Source of the DNA: Atherinomorus stipes | Taxonomy: Eukaryota > Chordata > Actinopteri > Atheriniformes > Atherinidae | Length of the DNA: 64,000 nucleotides | Assembly: GCA_023101725.1 (NCBI GenBank) | Contig: JALJCO010001448.1 | Span: 124,001-188,000 of the forward strand | Direction of reading: 5' to 3' | Shown here: one piece after another, positions 48,930 to 61,616 of the stretch | Numbering within the stretch: position 1 is the stretch's first letter | How the letters are laid out: each line of letters opens with the position of its first letter | The notes under the pieces: model-generated | Told to the model about the DNA's origin: nothing | The model's database searches: none | The model's input: the letters and a program-made list of their open reading frames with translations, nothing else | Made by a program: the position numbers and the translations under genes

Positions 48930-49935
48930 AGGACTGAAGGGAGATATCAGCCCAGCACTGAAGGAAAACAGCCTGAAGGGTTTTTCAGTTCGGGATTGAA
49001 GGGGAAATCGACCCGGGGTTAAAGGGAATTTCAGGCCGGGATTTAAAGGAAAATCAGTCCAGGTTTGAAGGGATTTTCAGTTCAGGATGAATGAAAGGTT
49101 GTCCCGTACCTGAAGGAAATTTCTGACCAGGATTTCAAGAAATTCCAGTCCAGGATAAAGGGAATTTCAGCCCAGAATTGAATCAGATTTCAATCCAGGA
49201 TTTAAATTATTTCAGGCCAGGGTTGAAGGGATTTAGGATTGAATGTAAAATTATCCCCGGATCAAAGGGAAATATCAGGCCAGGGTTGTGAATATTTCCT
49301 GCCAGGATTTAAAGGAATTTCATACCAGGATTGAAGGAATTTCATTGAAGGTGGTGCTACGCCAGGCTGGAAAGGAATTTCAGGCCAGATTCGAAGGGAG
49401 TTTTAATTCAGGGTTGAATGTAAAATTGTCCCAGAAACGACGGGAATTTCGGTCCAAGATTAAAGGGATTTCAGGCCAGGATTGAAGAAAATTTCCAGCC
49501 AGGATTTAAAGAAATTTCAGGCCAGCATTATAGGAAATTTAAGTTCAGGTTTTAATGTAAACTTGTCCAAAGAATGAAGGGAATTTTAGGCCAGGGTTGA
49601 AGGGATTTCATTTCAGGATTAAATGTGAAATTTTCCCATGATCGAAGGGAAATATTAGGCCAGGGTGGAAGGAAATATATGGCTAGGATTTAAAGGAATT
49701 TCAGGCCAGGGTTGAAGGCAATTTCAGCTCAGGATTGAACGTAAAATTGTCCCAGGACTGAAGGGAATTTCAGTCCAGGATTAAAGGGAATTTAAGGTAA
49801 GGAAATTTAGGCCAGGGTTGAAGGCAATTTCAGTTCAGAAATTAAAGTAAAATTGTCCCAGGAATGAAGGGAATTTCAGGCCAGGATTGAAGGGACTCTC
49901 AGGGCAGGATTGAACGAAAAATCTTATCAGTCCTA
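48930..49935. repeat. Minisatellite, about 23-bp unit, 1 kb
   Basis: Tandem, diverged units of consensus GGAATTTCAGGCCAGGATTG followed by AAG. Variant units containing GTAAAATTGTCCCAGG occur at irregular distances of about 80-180 bp, a loose higher-order pattern. It is about 195 bp upstream (in transcript sense) of the 42-bp copine exon. Confidence 0.9.
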
Positions 49936-51405
49936 AAAGAAAACCTTTAAAGATAAAAGAATTTTTTGTTTTTGAAAGTGACTTTTATTTCCGGATAAAG
50001 TTTGTTGTCACCTGTATGTGTGCTGAGACCGTTGCAGTACTGCCCATGTGGTAGTCTCAATAACACCAGCACTGGCCTGAAACTAACAGCACAGCCGACT
50101 GCTGGCATTATTCTGACCATCACAGAGTCCAACCTGGTACAGTTTCTGTTCACCAGCCATTCAGAATGTGATGCTGTCTCTCCATGTCAGACTGGTTTTA
50201 ATAATGGAAGACTCAGTGGCAAACACAGGAGTATTTGGACAGTATTAAAGGGATAGTTCTGATTTTTTTTTTACATGAAGCTGTATGATTTCCTCACCAG
50301 CAGCTTTAGTGCATTGACAGTGACCAGGCCCCAGCTTCATCCCGTTAGCTGAGATCTGTCCGTTTTTCAGTTTTAAAACAAATAGTCCCGGCTAGTTTTC
50401 AGGGTCACAGAAGTATATGGTTTTGCTTCACAAATCAATATAGGTTCGAAAGGGAGTCATGTTGAACCACAAAATCGCTTTCGGTCATCTTTTCTCCTGG
50501 ATGAATTGCTGAGTAAAACATATGGACTTGAACAGACATTGGCGTTCATACATGTTGACCATCACACATGTAGATTTCCAGATGTGTAACAGTTGTTTCC
50601 ACTTTCAATGTGAATATTACAAAGCAATCAGTTGTTTCTGCTTTTTTTTGTGTCACTTGTTACCGTTCCACCTTCATGGAAGAAAAAACAACCTCTATCC
50701 ATACGGCATAGTTAAACAGAAACATCATTTTCAAAGTCCTATAATCAAACAAACACATTAATCTATTTGTGTCACTGTCTTCTGATGATGCTGCCTCTGA
50801 GCCACCGGTGTTAGCTCAACACTTACCACACTGCGAATAAAGTTGGTTATATGGCTTAAATCGCTTCACCTGCTTGCTGGCAGACATTGCTGTGTGTTTC
50901 TGATAAATCAGGTGGATGATGATGTGCGGCAGGTCAAAAAAAAAAAAAGTGTAAAATGCCGTTTTGTCCAGATGTAATGTGAGCGTTCTGAACTGGAAGT
51001 GATCGTCGGGGATCTCTCCCGACTGGTGAAGTTGAGAATCATGACCAACGGAGCATTAACTGTGTCGTAACAGCATCTTCTGTTATATTCTGCTCATTAC
51101 ATCTGCACTATAACACTGAATTATGTTGTTTGCTCATAAATAACAATTTTCGTGCCTTTCGTGCACATAGTCCATTGACGTTGATAGAGCAACACTGCCC
51201 TCTGGTGGCCACAACATGTACCACTCTAGATTGATGCCAATACAAATTTAATGGTTAAATTATTAATAAATGTTTGAATATATTCGAACTTTGTTATGGA
51301 AAAAACAAACGAACTTCGAATTGGATTTCTGGGCAAAAGTCAAAGCCCTACTTCACACTGAATTCCTGTAACATGTTTCTACTCTTGTACAAGACTCCGA
51401 TGGTT
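49936..51405. other. Intron sequence with one TTAA-type MITE end
   Basis: TTAAAGGGATAGTTCTGATT at about 50247-50266 looks like the left end of a TTAA-flanked MITE. No right end was found. The rest is unassigned. Confidence 0.4.
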
Positions 51406-51543
51406 CTTGTCCAAAATATAGGGTTAATTCCAATTCCTGTCTTAACCCTCAATCTCAAAAATGTGCACTCCCATGAAGTGCAAGTGATGTCTCGATTCTC
51501 AGAACGTTAAATTGAGGGGCAAGTTTGAGGGCTGAATAGCCCA

Positions 51544-52061
51544 GCCTCGTGAGACCATCCTGATCTCGCGAGCTTCAGGTTTTCACTTGCAGATCAGTCT
51601 GGCTACTTTCCATTGAAGAGAATTTGGAGCAGTTCACCAAACGAACGTCCAGCCAGCGTTGGCTTTAAGGCGGGTCGAGGTGTGACACAACGAGAAGCGA
51701 CAGTTAAGTCTTAACAACATGGCGGCTTCAGTGGATGAAACTACCGTCAGCGTGGTTATCGCTCAAGTTTTATCGGAATTACTGCCGACATGTTTCTTGT
51801 TTGCTGAGTTAACGAGTCATTGCCGGCAGCATCGAGAGTAGCCTGGCTTGTGGTTGTGTCTTCGTCGTCATTCAGTTAGTGCGTCATATGTTTTGTTGAT
51901 CTGATTGGTTGATTTGGCCCATCTATCACCAATATAGGTGGTGATAGACAGATGCCTTATCCAATCAGCTAACCAGTATTTTCGCCTTTTCCCAAAACTA
52001 CTCTAACGGATGATTCCTAGGTGGATATCCTGGATCAAATCCATCTGGTGGAGTCAGGTTA
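51544..52061. mobile_element. Nested element flanked by 11-bp direct repeats
   Basis: TGAATAGCCCA occurs at 51533-51543 and again at 52062-52072. The interior starts with CTCGTGAGACCATCCTGATC-like sequence and has no clear inverted ends or coding capacity. Confidence 0.55.
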
Positions 52062-52106
52062 TGAATAGCCCACAATACTTAGATTCTCCGCCACTACCCT
52101 TGTGAG

Positions 52107-52813
52107 TAATGGTGCATTCCAGTTGTCTCGGGATTTCGAGCAGACGCAAGTTGGTGACATCATTACTAGGTGTTTTACATTCCAGTTGCACCAACTCGGG
52201 AAAAAATATACATCTCCAAAACAGCCTATTTGTGAACTAGAACAGCTATAAATTATCACATTTCTAGCTAGAAAAATAACACAGACAATATAACAATGTT
52301 ACCATGACAACAACACCCAATTTCAGTGTGTGCGTTAAAAAGAAAAACAAAGATATACTTTAATAATCTCAATAATTGTGGCAATTAGGAAATTTGTTCT
52401 CTGCATTTAATCCATCTCAGGTTGGACCTGAGAGCAGTGGGCTGCTATTTAAAGCGCCCGGGGAGCAGATGGTGGGGGTTAAGGACCCTGCTCAAGTGTC
52501 CACAGTGGTTCACCTGAGTATCGTGTCAGGGGCTCCAACCCGGGTCTGCCACGCCCCAGCCCGCGACGTTAACTGTTAACAATGTTAACGTTAATAAACG
52601 ACACATATTCATGCTGCGTTTTAAAGAAAAAAAGACAGTAAAAAACAGTAAATTCAACAACAACTCGGTGTTGTTTACACAGAAAATATCTTATATAGAC
52701 GTTTAATAAACACAACAACAAAGCTAGAATCTCGGAAAACCGAGTTCATGACATCACTTCCTCTGAGAATTACCTTGGAAAAACAAGTTCCGAGACAACT
52801 GGAGTGCACTATA
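52107..52813. mobile_element. TA-type MITE
   Basis: Inverted ends: GTGCATTCCAGTTGTCTCGG on the left and GTGCACTCCAGTTGTCTCGG as the reverse complement on the right. TA bases lie at both edges. At about 52340-52580 it carries another repeat-like patch ending with GGGGCTCCAACCCGGGTCTG, which resembles a pol III B box. Confidence 0.8.
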
Positions 52814-53515
52814 AGGGTTACCCAAAATGCAAGTGGCAAAGAAGGCGAGCTACAAAGTATTTTCTTTGTTAATGGAGATATAAATATTATGAAAACCATT
52901 GTATTATCTTAGTTTAGGCCCATGTTATGGATTAGTTACCTCATTGTTGCATAATATTTATTTTTATTTACAACCTCTCTTTTTACCATCAATAGTGGCT
53001 GGTGCGGTCAAGCCACGCTATCGTTTAAGTTAGTTAATGTTACAAAATGGTCATTGTTCTTGGTGCTAATGTAGTTGTTTTATCAAGATAATAGCATGTA
53101 TAACATGCTTGTGCCGATAATGGTATAAGACAACCAGGCTAATGTCATCTCCTGTAGCCGCAGAGTTATCTAACGACAGTTATAGCTGATGTTTACCTTT
53201 CAATAAGCCGTGGTATCCTGTGACAGCTGAATATGTCCATGGTGGTGTTATTTATACAGACTATTTCTTTGATAACTCCAACAGAAGGAATAATTGACAG
53301 ATTGTCCACCACAATTTCAAAAACATGGACTTGATGGAGCCGTCAATAATAGGTGCGTTTGTGATTTATGATTAAACAGGCAGAGTTAACAGTGCAAATA
53401 AATGTAAATAAAGTAAATGCTGCTTCTTCTTTTGAATTAACAGACTAAATGCTGCTTTGGCGTAATGCTGCGCCTCACAGTTTGAAGACGTATCTGCAAT
53501 TAAGAGGTGTCCCAT
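52814..53515. other. Remaining interior of the outer MITE
   Basis: No separate feature is recognised in this part of the nest. Confidence 0.4.
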
Positions 53516-53519
53516 TTAA

Positions 53520-54178
53520 AGGGACTTGAGGCAGGAATTTGAAAAAAACCAAACATGAATGTCCCTATTTTTCACACTAATGGGTGATGAAGCGCTAAAT
53601 ACCAAAAATAACGTTTCCACCCACGTTTCTCTCCGTTGTCTTGAACAGGCTGTGTGCTGCAAAATGCGCTGCAATTCGGTTCAATTTCCCGCGCTGCCCT
53701 GCGGGGGATCAAATCAAATGACCTACATCCGCAGTTTTTATGCAGGAAAAAGACGGTCACGTTAAATAAAAACACCGTAAGCGATAGTTATGGATTCTTC
53801 TGCCGTCAGAATACGATCTAGATCAACGGAAAGACACTAAAAAGTGTAACTACGAAGAAAAAGCTTAGTAAACAACATTATAGCTTTGCAGCTCTGCCAT
53901 GCGGACGTGACATCACATGACGCTACATCCGCTGTTTTAAAATAGGAAGAAGCCGGTCGCGGTAAATTCAAACACTGTAAGCGATTGTTATGGATTATTC
54001 TGCCGTCAGCAAACAATCCAGATCAACTGAAAGACACTAAAAAGTGTAACTACGGAGAAAAAGGTGAGTAAACAACATTATAGCTTCAGTTTGTGCTCCC
54101 GTGACGGCTTGGCTCGTGGCTGCAGTTACCTGAAGTGCCAGTCGCAAGTTTCATTTCTTAATCTTGCCTCAAGTCCCT
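53520..54178. mobile_element. TTAA-flanked MITE with internal duplication
   Basis: Ends AGGGACTTGAGGCAGG and the reverse complement of AGGGACTTGAGGCAAG, with TTAA at 53516-53519 and 54179-54182. Inside, a segment of about 200 bp is tandemly duplicated (53690-53889 and 53890-54089). Confidence 0.85.
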
Positions 54179-54289
54179 TTAAGTCACAAAATAGCCATTA
54201 ACACTTGGTTTTGAGGGCTACTAAGATTGAGGGTTGAGCTTTAGGGTGAAGATAGGAATTGGAATCGGCCCATACAGATGTGGGCATGA

Positions 54290-54685
54290 AAAAGTTCCCC
54301 TTTCTGCCGACTGCCAGCCACTTACCAGCGACTTGTCTGCTAATTCAGAGAAACGCCTGTGTGCCCAGGGGAGCATAAATGAAAGCCTGGAACAAGGACG
54401 TTTCCACACGCCAAGTTTGGACACCGTGCGTGACGACGTATACGCAGTACAAATCGTTCAGCCAGTGATAGTGCAGTAATAGTGCACTAAAAGGCAGAAC
54501 TTTTTCACGCCTGCATCTGTAGACCTGATATGAGGCATGAGACTTCCAAGAGCATCTGGGTCCAGTTTGCTTTCCATCCAGAGAGTTCAAACTTAACATT
54601 TAGATGATCTGCTCCTGATATGTGGAACAAACTAGAAAAACCTGACGCCTGATGCAAACCTTTTTTTTTTAGATGCCAACACTTT
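54290..54685. other. Intron sequence, no recognised feature
   Basis: Nothing supported here. Confidence 0.4.
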
Positions 54686-55050
54686 TAATGAATGAAATGA
54701 AAAATACTTTATTCATCCCAGAAGGGAAATTCAGTATTGTAAAAGCTCACTTTTTTTTTTTTTTTTAAATAAACAAAAAAAGTCAGTCAGTCTTGTTCTT
54801 TAGGGTGATGCTGCTGGCAGGAATAAATTTCTGTATCTCTCCGTCCTACAGTGAACCTGACGCAGCCTCCCACTGAACACACTTTGTTGATTCTTCACCG
54901 TGTTGTGGAGATGTTGGGAAGTGTCCTCCATCATCTTCATCAGCTTGTGCAGCATTCTTTTTTGAACGATCAGCTCCAGCGGCTCCAGAGTTATCCCCAG
55001 CACAGAACCAGCTTTCTTGATCAGCTTGTTTTAATGTTTTAATCACACAG
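54686..55050 (-). repeat. Rex1/L2-like LINE 3' end
   Basis: The tail at the left reads ATGAATGAAATGAAAAATAC then TTTATTCATCCCAGAAGGGA. The minus strand encodes LGITLEPLELIVQKRMLHKL then VFSGRLRQVHCRTERYRNLF, the C-terminus of this LINE type. Same family as 39777-41145. Confidence 0.75.
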
Positions 55051-56424
55051 TTATATAGTTTTTGTTTTTTCTTATTCTATTTTCATACATAAGCACCCCA
55101 ATGATGATTAAATGCATTTTAAATTGGGCTTCCGACATTAGCCCAGCAGGACATTTATGTAAACAAATTTGTCTTTCCTGTCCTACAAACATCATTTGAC
55201 ATTATGAGGTGGAGTTGTATTGGTCATATTAAGCTCAAATGACAGAATCACACAAATGTTTCCCTGCTGGAAATCTGACCGGTGAGATAAACATTTCTTT
55301 TTATATTTATGTATTTTTGTTTAGTTCAGGAAAAATCAGCTTCTGCTTTGATCTCCGCTGAATGCATTAATATTCAGGACAAGGTAACAGGTTAAAGCAG
55401 CAGAGACGTGAAGCAGAGCTGCGGTACTTAGGGAGTTTGATTTAACTTGAAAGGACTTCTTGACTCTTCCAGCTCTCTGACATACTGACTTCAGGTCAGC
55501 AGTCGTACCAGAAGCACCTCCCAAAATATAACAGCAAGCTCATCAATAATTTACAAACCTGCAAACTCAGAAGATGTGAGAAAGATGAAGAACTAAACCT
55601 CATCCTCCCCTGGAAAACGTGCCGATATTAACTTCATGTCAGTGAAGCTTTCTGGTGTAAAAGAGAAAAGACAATATTTGCTTCAGATGAAAAAGCGTGT
55701 GCTCGGAAGTCTGGAATCGCATTTGGGAAACCTCGCTTTGTGGATCTTTTTAAAATATCTTCATAAATACTTTAAAATACTGTCACAGCAGAGGCTGTCT
55801 TTTGAGGGGCCGCTCAGAGCCGATCATTAATAAATGTTGTGAGTGCGGTGGCTGCAGCTCGTTTCCAGTAGTGAACCACCACGCTCACTCTGGCTCGCAG
55901 CATCTAAACGTGACGCCAGAACAAATAAGCCCTCTTTTGTCTGTATGAACAGAGTGGTTGGTGTTATTAAACTCATCAGCGTAATAAAGATCATGAGTCC
56001 ACTGTCTCTTTGGACATTCAGGGTCTCTGTGGGGGGAACACTACACCGGTCTCCCTTTGAGATCTGTTCCCCCCCCCCCCCCCCCCCCTTCTAAATGTGG
56101 ATGGAAGCACACTCGTACCACAGAATCATTAAGTTTTTTTCTACAGCGTTTGAGGTTTCCAAACTCAAAAAGGTAGAAATAAGAATGTCTGAAATTCATA
56201 TTTTCAAACAAACTTCCTCTTTCTCTTTTCCATGTAAAGTAGATCAAATCTGTAAAATGGTTGCAGTTTGCACTTTGAAGTCAGACTTAAGTCTGTTTTT
56301 AAGTTATTTAACTTAAAAACATGTGCTCATTAACACCATAGCCTTGCAACATGTTCATCTTTCACAGCTTTTATGTAATAGAATTTATGGATTGATAGGA
56401 TATTTGTACAAGTTTGAGTGAATC
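55051..56424. other. Intron sequence with a 20-bp poly-C run
   Basis: Poly-C lies at about 56069-56088. No coding or transposon feature was seen otherwise. Confidence 0.45.
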
Positions 56425-57001
56425 ATCTTTATTTTTCTCTTGAGACATCACTTGCCACAGCTCGTCTTCTGACACAAACCAAGAGACATGATCGCATCAC
56501 CCCCATTCTGCGAACCCTATATTGGGTCCTGGTCCGTTTTCATGTTGATTTTAAGGTTTTAGTGATTGTTTTCAAATGCCTGCACTCCCTAGCGTCCTCA
56601 TACCTCAGTGATTTAGTGCAGTTTTACACACCACCCAAAGCTGATCAACTGCTATTGGTTGTCCCAAAAGCCAGACTGAAGTCGAGGGGTGATAAAGCCT
56701 TTGCAGTTGAGGCTCTCAAACTATGGAACAGCCTCCCAGTAGGAGTGAGGACTTCCCCATCCCTAGACCAGTTTAAGTCCAGGCTCAAGATGTATATTTT
56801 TTCATTGGCTTTTAAACAAACTCAGAGGCCAGTCGGATCTTGGTTGGACAGTTAGAAAGATGCAAACAGTACTGCTATTATTGTGTTTTATTCCTTTATT
56901 GCTTTGATGTTTGATTTTATTGGGTTTTATTTTGTTGTGAAACACATTGGTCAACAATTGTTGTTTTTAATTGTGCCATATAAATAAATTTGAATTGAAT
57001 T
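56425..57001 (+). repeat. L2-like LINE 3' end
   Basis: An open frame to 56855 encodes DRITPILRTLYWVLVRFHVD, FKVLVIVFKCLHSLASSYLS, VPKARLKSRGDKAFAVEALK and LWNSLPVGVRTSPSLDQFKS. The tail is ATATAAATAAATTTGAATTG at 56979-57000. This is the best-preserved LINE frame in the window, but it lacks everything upstream of the last part of the reverse transcriptase. Confidence 0.85.
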
Positions 57002-57092
57002 TCTCTCTTACAGTGTCAGAGTAGGATACACTAGTTAGAAATGGACAGTTCACTCACACAATTCGTGCCTCACGGAAGTGGCGTGAAATATA

Positions 57093-57184
<92 letters not shown>

Positions 57185-57206
57185 CTCTATCTGTCTGTCT
57201 GTCTGT
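57093..57206. repeat. (TCTA)n microsatellite
   Basis: About 23 TCTA units followed by a few TCTG units at the right edge. Confidence 0.95.
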
Positions 57207-59249
57207 GAATTGAAGTGCTGATGACATGACCTTAACTTCAAGTAATTTTGCAAAACAACAACACAACAAAACAAAATTAGTAGTTTTGTGCAATTAGAAG
57301 TCAATAGACTTAAGGCCTTTTACATCCCGGGACCAATGCGAATAAATGGTACGAAATTGTGAATAATTCGGAGGAGAAATATCGACGCATTTGTCTGTAC
57401 ACACCTGCTCCGACGCGAAATTACAAAGATGCAAGAACAAACTGTCATTTTTTATTCCAGAGGAACGTGAGCACATGCAAAGCAGTGACGGAGGGAGAGG
57501 CGGCTGCAGGTAAACTTCTGGATGCTGAAAAACAGCTGATCTCACCGTGGAGATGCCAAATGTGGATTTTAAATTAAACACCTGTAGCTAATAACCTCAA
57601 ATGGCTACAAAATGTAGGGAAACACTGTTACTTCAGCTGTGATTTTTTTCTCCCCGTTTGCCAAACAAGAGTGCTGCGACACAAAGATGGTAACACCTGT
57701 ATCACAATGATACAGTAGCAGCGACCAAGCCACACCTTTCTACTTTTTTTCTTTCTCTTTTTGTCTGCGACCAGCTCTGTGACGGTCAGAGCACCTTCTC
57801 TGATTGGTGGATTGTGTATCTGTCGGATGTGAATATTAAGAAAATCGACCTCAGTTCGAAAAAATAAACATCGCAAAATCGCAAGACAGAATTTTGTCAC
57901 TGATGTGAACGCTCCCGATCACTTGACATTAATTTTATTAAAGCTATTGCCGTGCAAATCTTTCTGACGAAATATTTGGAGTAGGTGTGTAAAAGCCTTT
58001 TCACTCACATGAATATCAGATGTTTAAAAGGCACAGCTTGCTAGCCGTTAGCAATTAGCCTCTCCATGACACAATGTCACGGGTAGAAACAGTTGCGGTC
58101 GGCTCATTGATTTACATGTATAATCAAAGCGGTGGAAAACATGAAAGATGCTCCAGAACAGCTAGATTGAAGCTGGTTTTTGTGGTGGGATCATCAGCCA
58201 GTTCAGAAGAGTGTGATAACGCTGAGGGATATGGAGACATCAGAATTTACAGGTTAGAACTGGACTTAGAACTGTAAGGCAGCTCCCAGCCCTCAGTCCA
58301 CTTGGTTCAGCTCCGGCATGCAAGACCCACACCAAGCAGCCTCAGAACTGTTAAAATGCTGCTTAGACGTGCATCGAGTGGACCGACACCAGCACAGTAC
58401 AAGGCAGAGTCAGGATTGACAGTGGAGAGGAAGCCACGCCTAACAATTAGCTCGCTGCAAACTGCTAGCATGCTGCTAACTCACGGTAAATAACTAGCCT
58501 TGAAAAACGAGAAAATAACAACTTAAATGGTTCTGGTGGAGCTTTAAATAAATCCTGTTTATAATGATGAGGATGAGGAAGGATGCATATCAGAGGCAGC
58601 CAGAAAGGTCCTGTAATGTCCGAGAAGTCCCATGAAAACCCGAGGAGAAACTGTCTCTGTCCACAGCTGGACATCACAGTTTTGTGAAGCAAACACTGAG
58701 CAATGAAGAATAGGGGTGCTAACGTTTACAATTTTTTCTACACGTGTAATCGGGACTACTAACCGCCGTGTACATGGTTACACGTCAGAGATTATAATCT
58801 TTAGGTTGCAGATGGTGACGTCATCTACGCCTCCCACTGTCCTCTAGCCATCATACTGAACTCAGAGCAGAAACACTGTCGTAGAGCCAAAGGAACGTTA
58901 TGGATATTTATCATTTTAATCCCTGAGAACTGAAACGATTTGACGAAAAAAAAATCTCTTTTATTGGGTGCGATCCGAACGGAGTCCCTGCAGACGTTTT
59001 TATACAGCTGACATCGGCTGAGCGGATTTTTCCTACATCTATCACATAATAACCCGTCTTCATACTCGGGAGAAGGAAAGATTTCACAAGCAGGCTGGGC
59101 TGACCTGACAATATGCAAATGTTTTAGCTGAGAAAAGTAAGTCTTGTTCTGGTGATCAACTATACTGTATGTAAACAGTGGCACGAGCGGTTAGCTCTTC
59201 TACTAAACGCATGCATTTGTCTGATCGGATTCACGCTCATAACTTAATT
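57207..59249. other. Intron sequence, no recognised feature
   Basis: Short ORFs on both strands lack motifs. A patch near 58705-58800 (GGGGTGCTAACGTTTACAAT, GTGTAATCGGGACTAC) could be a hAT-like end, but no partner was found. Confidence 0.4.
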
Positions 59250-59310
59250 TTAAAACAAGTAAACAAGCTTTGAAGCTAAAATTTTGTTGAGCAACACTTT
59301 GCAATCTTCC
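59250..59310. repeat. Tc1-derived fragment
   Basis: AAACAAGTAAACAAGCTTTG then CTAAAATTTTGTTGAGCAAC is shared with 3185-3235 and 60895-60950. Confidence 0.5.
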
Positions 59311-59926
59311 TCACTGATTCGGTCCACTGATCACGGCGCTCAGCTGACTTGTTATACGCCAGAAACCTGAAGAAAGACAGCTTCCACCTACTTGAAGGTT
59401 GTGTGCTGTGCAGAACACCGCCGCACAACTCCTCATGGTTTACAGCAATTTATCACAGGGACAAGTGATAAAGATAAAGCGCTGATCCCGCATAGCAACC
59501 GTTTGTATTCACTGCGCTCCTGGTTGCTAGGTGCCAGCGCATACCGGATGTGGGAAGTTTCGCTCCCCAGAATTAAATTTCTGTTATGATGTGATTTTGA
59601 TCACCGATTGATACCGATTACTCATATTACCACAGGCAGAAAGAGACTGTTTTTCCTGAAATGAGAAATAGGCCTACATATCTAAATTTTATCATTATCC
59701 TACAAAAATATTACATCCACAAAATGATCTGGCAAAATAAATAGATAAATCCCCTTATTTTCTAGTTTTTCAATCTAATGATTTTAAAAATTACTGGAAG
59801 ACTTTTAAACTTAAAAATTAAAAATAAGAAATGAAACAAAAAATACCTACTCGTCAAAATTACGAAGATGTTTTTATCTCTGTAATATTATACAATGCAT
59901 GTACAATTAATTTTGCCCATTTAATA

Positions 59927-59940
59927 AGAAAGAAAGAAAG

Positions 59941-59987
<47 letters not shown>

Positions 59988-60008
59988 AAAAAAAAAGGAA
60001 AGAAAGAA
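59927..60008. repeat. (GAAA)n microsatellite
   Basis: About 15-18 GAAA units ending in a poly-A and GGAAAGAAAG. Confidence 0.95.
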
Positions 60009-60057
60009 CAGACAGTGCAGCGATCGCCACCAATCACTTCCGGGTCGTGTCTTTGTA

Positions 60058-60650
60058 TAAGTGTTTTTTTTAACTTTGCATTCGTGTTTTGTTGAACTTG
60101 CATTCGTGTTTTTTTTAACTTGCATTTGTGTTTTTTTAACTTGCATTCGTGTTTTGTTGAACTTGCATTCGTGTTTTGTTGAACTTGTATAAGTGTTTTT
60201 TAACTTGCATTCGTGTTTTGTTGAACTTGCATTCGTGTTTTTTTTAACTTGCATTCGTGTTTTTTTAACTTGCATTCGTGTTTTGTTGAACTTGTATAAG
60301 TGTTTTTTAACTTGCATTCGTGTTTTGTTGAACTTGCATTCGTGTTTTTTTTAACTTGCATTCGTGTTTTTTTAACTTGCATTCGTGTTTTGTTGAACTT
60401 GTATAAGTGTTTTTTAACTTGCATTCGTGTTTTGTTGAACTTGCATTCGTGTTTTGTTGAACTTGCATTCGTGTTTTTCTAACTTGCATTTGTGTTTTTT
60501 TAACTTGCATTCGTGTTTTGTTGAACTTGTATAAGTGTTTTTTAACTTGCATTCGTGTTTTGTTGAACTTGTATAAGTGTTTTTTTTTAACTTGTATTTG
60601 TGTTTTGTTGAACTTGTATAAGTGTTTTGTTGAACTTGCAAAAGTGTTTC
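60058..60650. repeat. Minisatellite with 107-bp higher-order repeat
   Basis: Basic units of about 20-22 bp follow AACTTGCATTCGTGTTTTGT or AACTTGTATAAGTGTTTTTT. The variant AACTTGTATAAG marks the start of a larger block at 60182, 60289 and 60396, exactly 107 bp apart. The array is very homogeneous and so probably recently amplified. Open frames on the minus strand are a by-product of the repeat. Confidence 0.92.
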
Positions 60651-60689
60651 AAGTAAATGTATTAATGTTTTGCACTTCCCGGCCACCGT

Positions 60690-61195
60690 AGGGTAGCCTA
60701 TGAATAATTTTGAGGACGACTGTAGATCATCATGAAGAATGTTTTACTCTATAAAACATGGCAAAAATGTCAAAATCATGTCATCAGTACTTGAAGTCAA
60801 AATTGAAAAAGTAATACAGTAATACATAAAAACTTTATGAAATTCCTGATAATGATTTTAAATTGAGGTTCAACAGACATATCAAAATCAATTAAAACAA
60901 GTATACAAGCATGTTGGGCCTCTTGAACTAAAATTTTGTTAAACTATGAACCACAATGAGACGAATCACTGCAATCAGGTGTTTTCTGTAACGTCCAATC
61001 AGGTATTTTAGTCCACTGTTCATGGGCAACGTGCTCTAATTTGTCTGGGACATCTTTGTTTTGTTTGTTTTTTAAAAATATTATTTTCAACCACAATTCA
61101 AAAGCAATATTTTACTTCACTAAATGATAATTTAGGAATCTTGACTTATTATTAGTTTTTTTCAATTATTTATTATTTTTATTTATTTTTATTAT
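60690..61195 (+). mobile_element. Tc1-derived element fragments
   Basis: The right terminal word TATGAATAATTTTGAGGACG is at 60698-60717. From 60885 a second fragment follows in the same orientation as 3007-3770 (ATCACTGCAATCAGGTGTTT, CCACTGTTCATGGGCAACGT). At 61095 it shows the uninterrupted site used by the nested MITE at 3394-3613. Confidence 0.65.
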
Positions 61196-61616
61196 TAGGG
61201 TCTCACATGTCAGTCTCATGGGAAAACCGCATGACATGAGATTAATCTGAGCTGCATGTATTCATCAACTTAAACATCAGTTTTCACAACTGTATGAAAA
61301 CATGAAAATAATAAAGTGCAGTTTGAATGCTTCATCAGTAAGCAAACGTAGGAAGGTGTCTTTTTCATTTTTCCGGGCAATCTGAGAATCTGACCAGCTC
61401 TCAGCATGACAACCACATAGATATTTATGAGTCATTTCACTCAGTTGCAGACTTTTCTGAACTAAAAAAAACCAAACTATTCAGCTGCATCCAAAGACGT
61501 AGAGCAGCTGGAGGTCTGAGAGGAAATGATCCATGATGGAGTGTTGGAGGATGTACTGTACCGGAACAAAAGCTTTCCAACCTCTTCACAGTCTAACCAT
61601 TGTGCTGTCACCTCAC

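Larger units (their letters stand above)
51412..54288. mobile_element. Outer MITE of a nested cluster
   Basis: Left: AATTCCAATTCCTGTCTTAA then CCCTCAATCT. Right: AGATTGAGGGTTGAGC then GATAGGAATTGGAATC. These are inverted. Three other elements lie between them (51544-52061, about 52107-52813, 53520-54178). Confidence 0.55.

Noticed and set aside
59907..60686. Minus-strand ORFs of 74-136 codons rich in Cys, Lys and Asn
   Set aside because: They are direct translations of the 20-22-bp minisatellite; repeated text with no domain and no gene context.
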